Shown here: positions 5,994 through 6,025 of the stretch, piece after piece | Position numbering within the stretch: the stretch's first letter is position 1 | How the letters are laid out: each line of letters starts with the position of its first letter | Assembly: GCA_016198545.1 (NCBI GenBank) | Contig: JACQIJ010000204.1 | Location: 1-6,025 of the forward strand | Direction: 5' to 3' | DNA length: 6,025 nucleotides | DNA from: Pseudomonadota bacterium | Lineage (GTDB): Bacteria; Pseudomonadota; Alphaproteobacteria; Micavibrionales; Micavibrionaceae | Notes under the pieces: model-generated | Told to the model about the DNA's origin: nothing | The model's input: only the letters and a program-made list of their open reading frames with translations | Databases searched by the model: none | Position numbers and translations under genes: made by a program

Positions 5994-6025
5994 GATCCAG
6001 CCTGTCAGTACAGATACATCATATA

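Noticed and set aside
1..6025. GGATCC appears about five times (near 305, 3028, 4775, 4824 and 5011), more than chance would suggest
   Set aside because: The sites are scattered through coding sequence without a shared flank or spacing, so I see no repeat or functional pattern.
1..6025. Search for tRNA, rRNA, CRISPR repeats, transposase genes, attachment sites and prophage genes
   Set aside because: No cloverleaf, regularly spaced direct repeat, transposase motif or terminal inverted repeat was found by eye. Covariance-model searches could not be run.

Overview
The window holds one short gene start cut off by the left edge and five complete protein genes. Four of the five run on the minus strand. 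The G+C-rich coding DNA, AT-rich gaps and protein styles suggest an alphaproteobacterium or close relative. That is an inference from protein resemblance only; no rRNA or other marker gene is present to settle it.

Layout, left to right: (a) 1-44, the first 14 codons of a minus-strand gene with a very good ribosome binding site. (b) 107-2305, a complete UvrD/PcrA-type DNA helicase, minus strand, whose last codons can fold into a terminator-like hairpin. (c) 2350-3408, a soluble GGDEF diguanylate cyclase, minus strand, 44 bases upstream of the helicase and possibly co-transcribed with it. (d) 3409-3532, a 124-base gap with a GC-rich inverted repeat and a candidate terminator for the next gene. 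(e) 3533-4114, a LOG-family phosphoribohydrolase, minus strand, with a candidate sigma70-type promoter just upstream. (f) 4194-4805, a divergently transcribed six-helix CDP-alcohol phosphatidyltransferase of the YnjF type, plus strand. (g) 4802-5977, a 391-residue protein of unknown function, minus strand, which converges on (f) so tightly that one CTAG palindrome supplies both stop codons.

Most genes are recognisable core or housekeeping types: DNA repair, c-di-GMP signalling, nucleotide metabolism and phospholipid head-group transfer. I see no functional pathway that links them all. The least explained items are the unknown protein at the right, the missing product-inhibition arginines in the diguanylate cyclase, and an inverted repeat touching the ribosome binding site of the truncated left-hand gene. 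I found no tRNA, rRNA, CRISPR array, insertion sequence or prophage signature, and no convincing evidence of a new multi-gene system.
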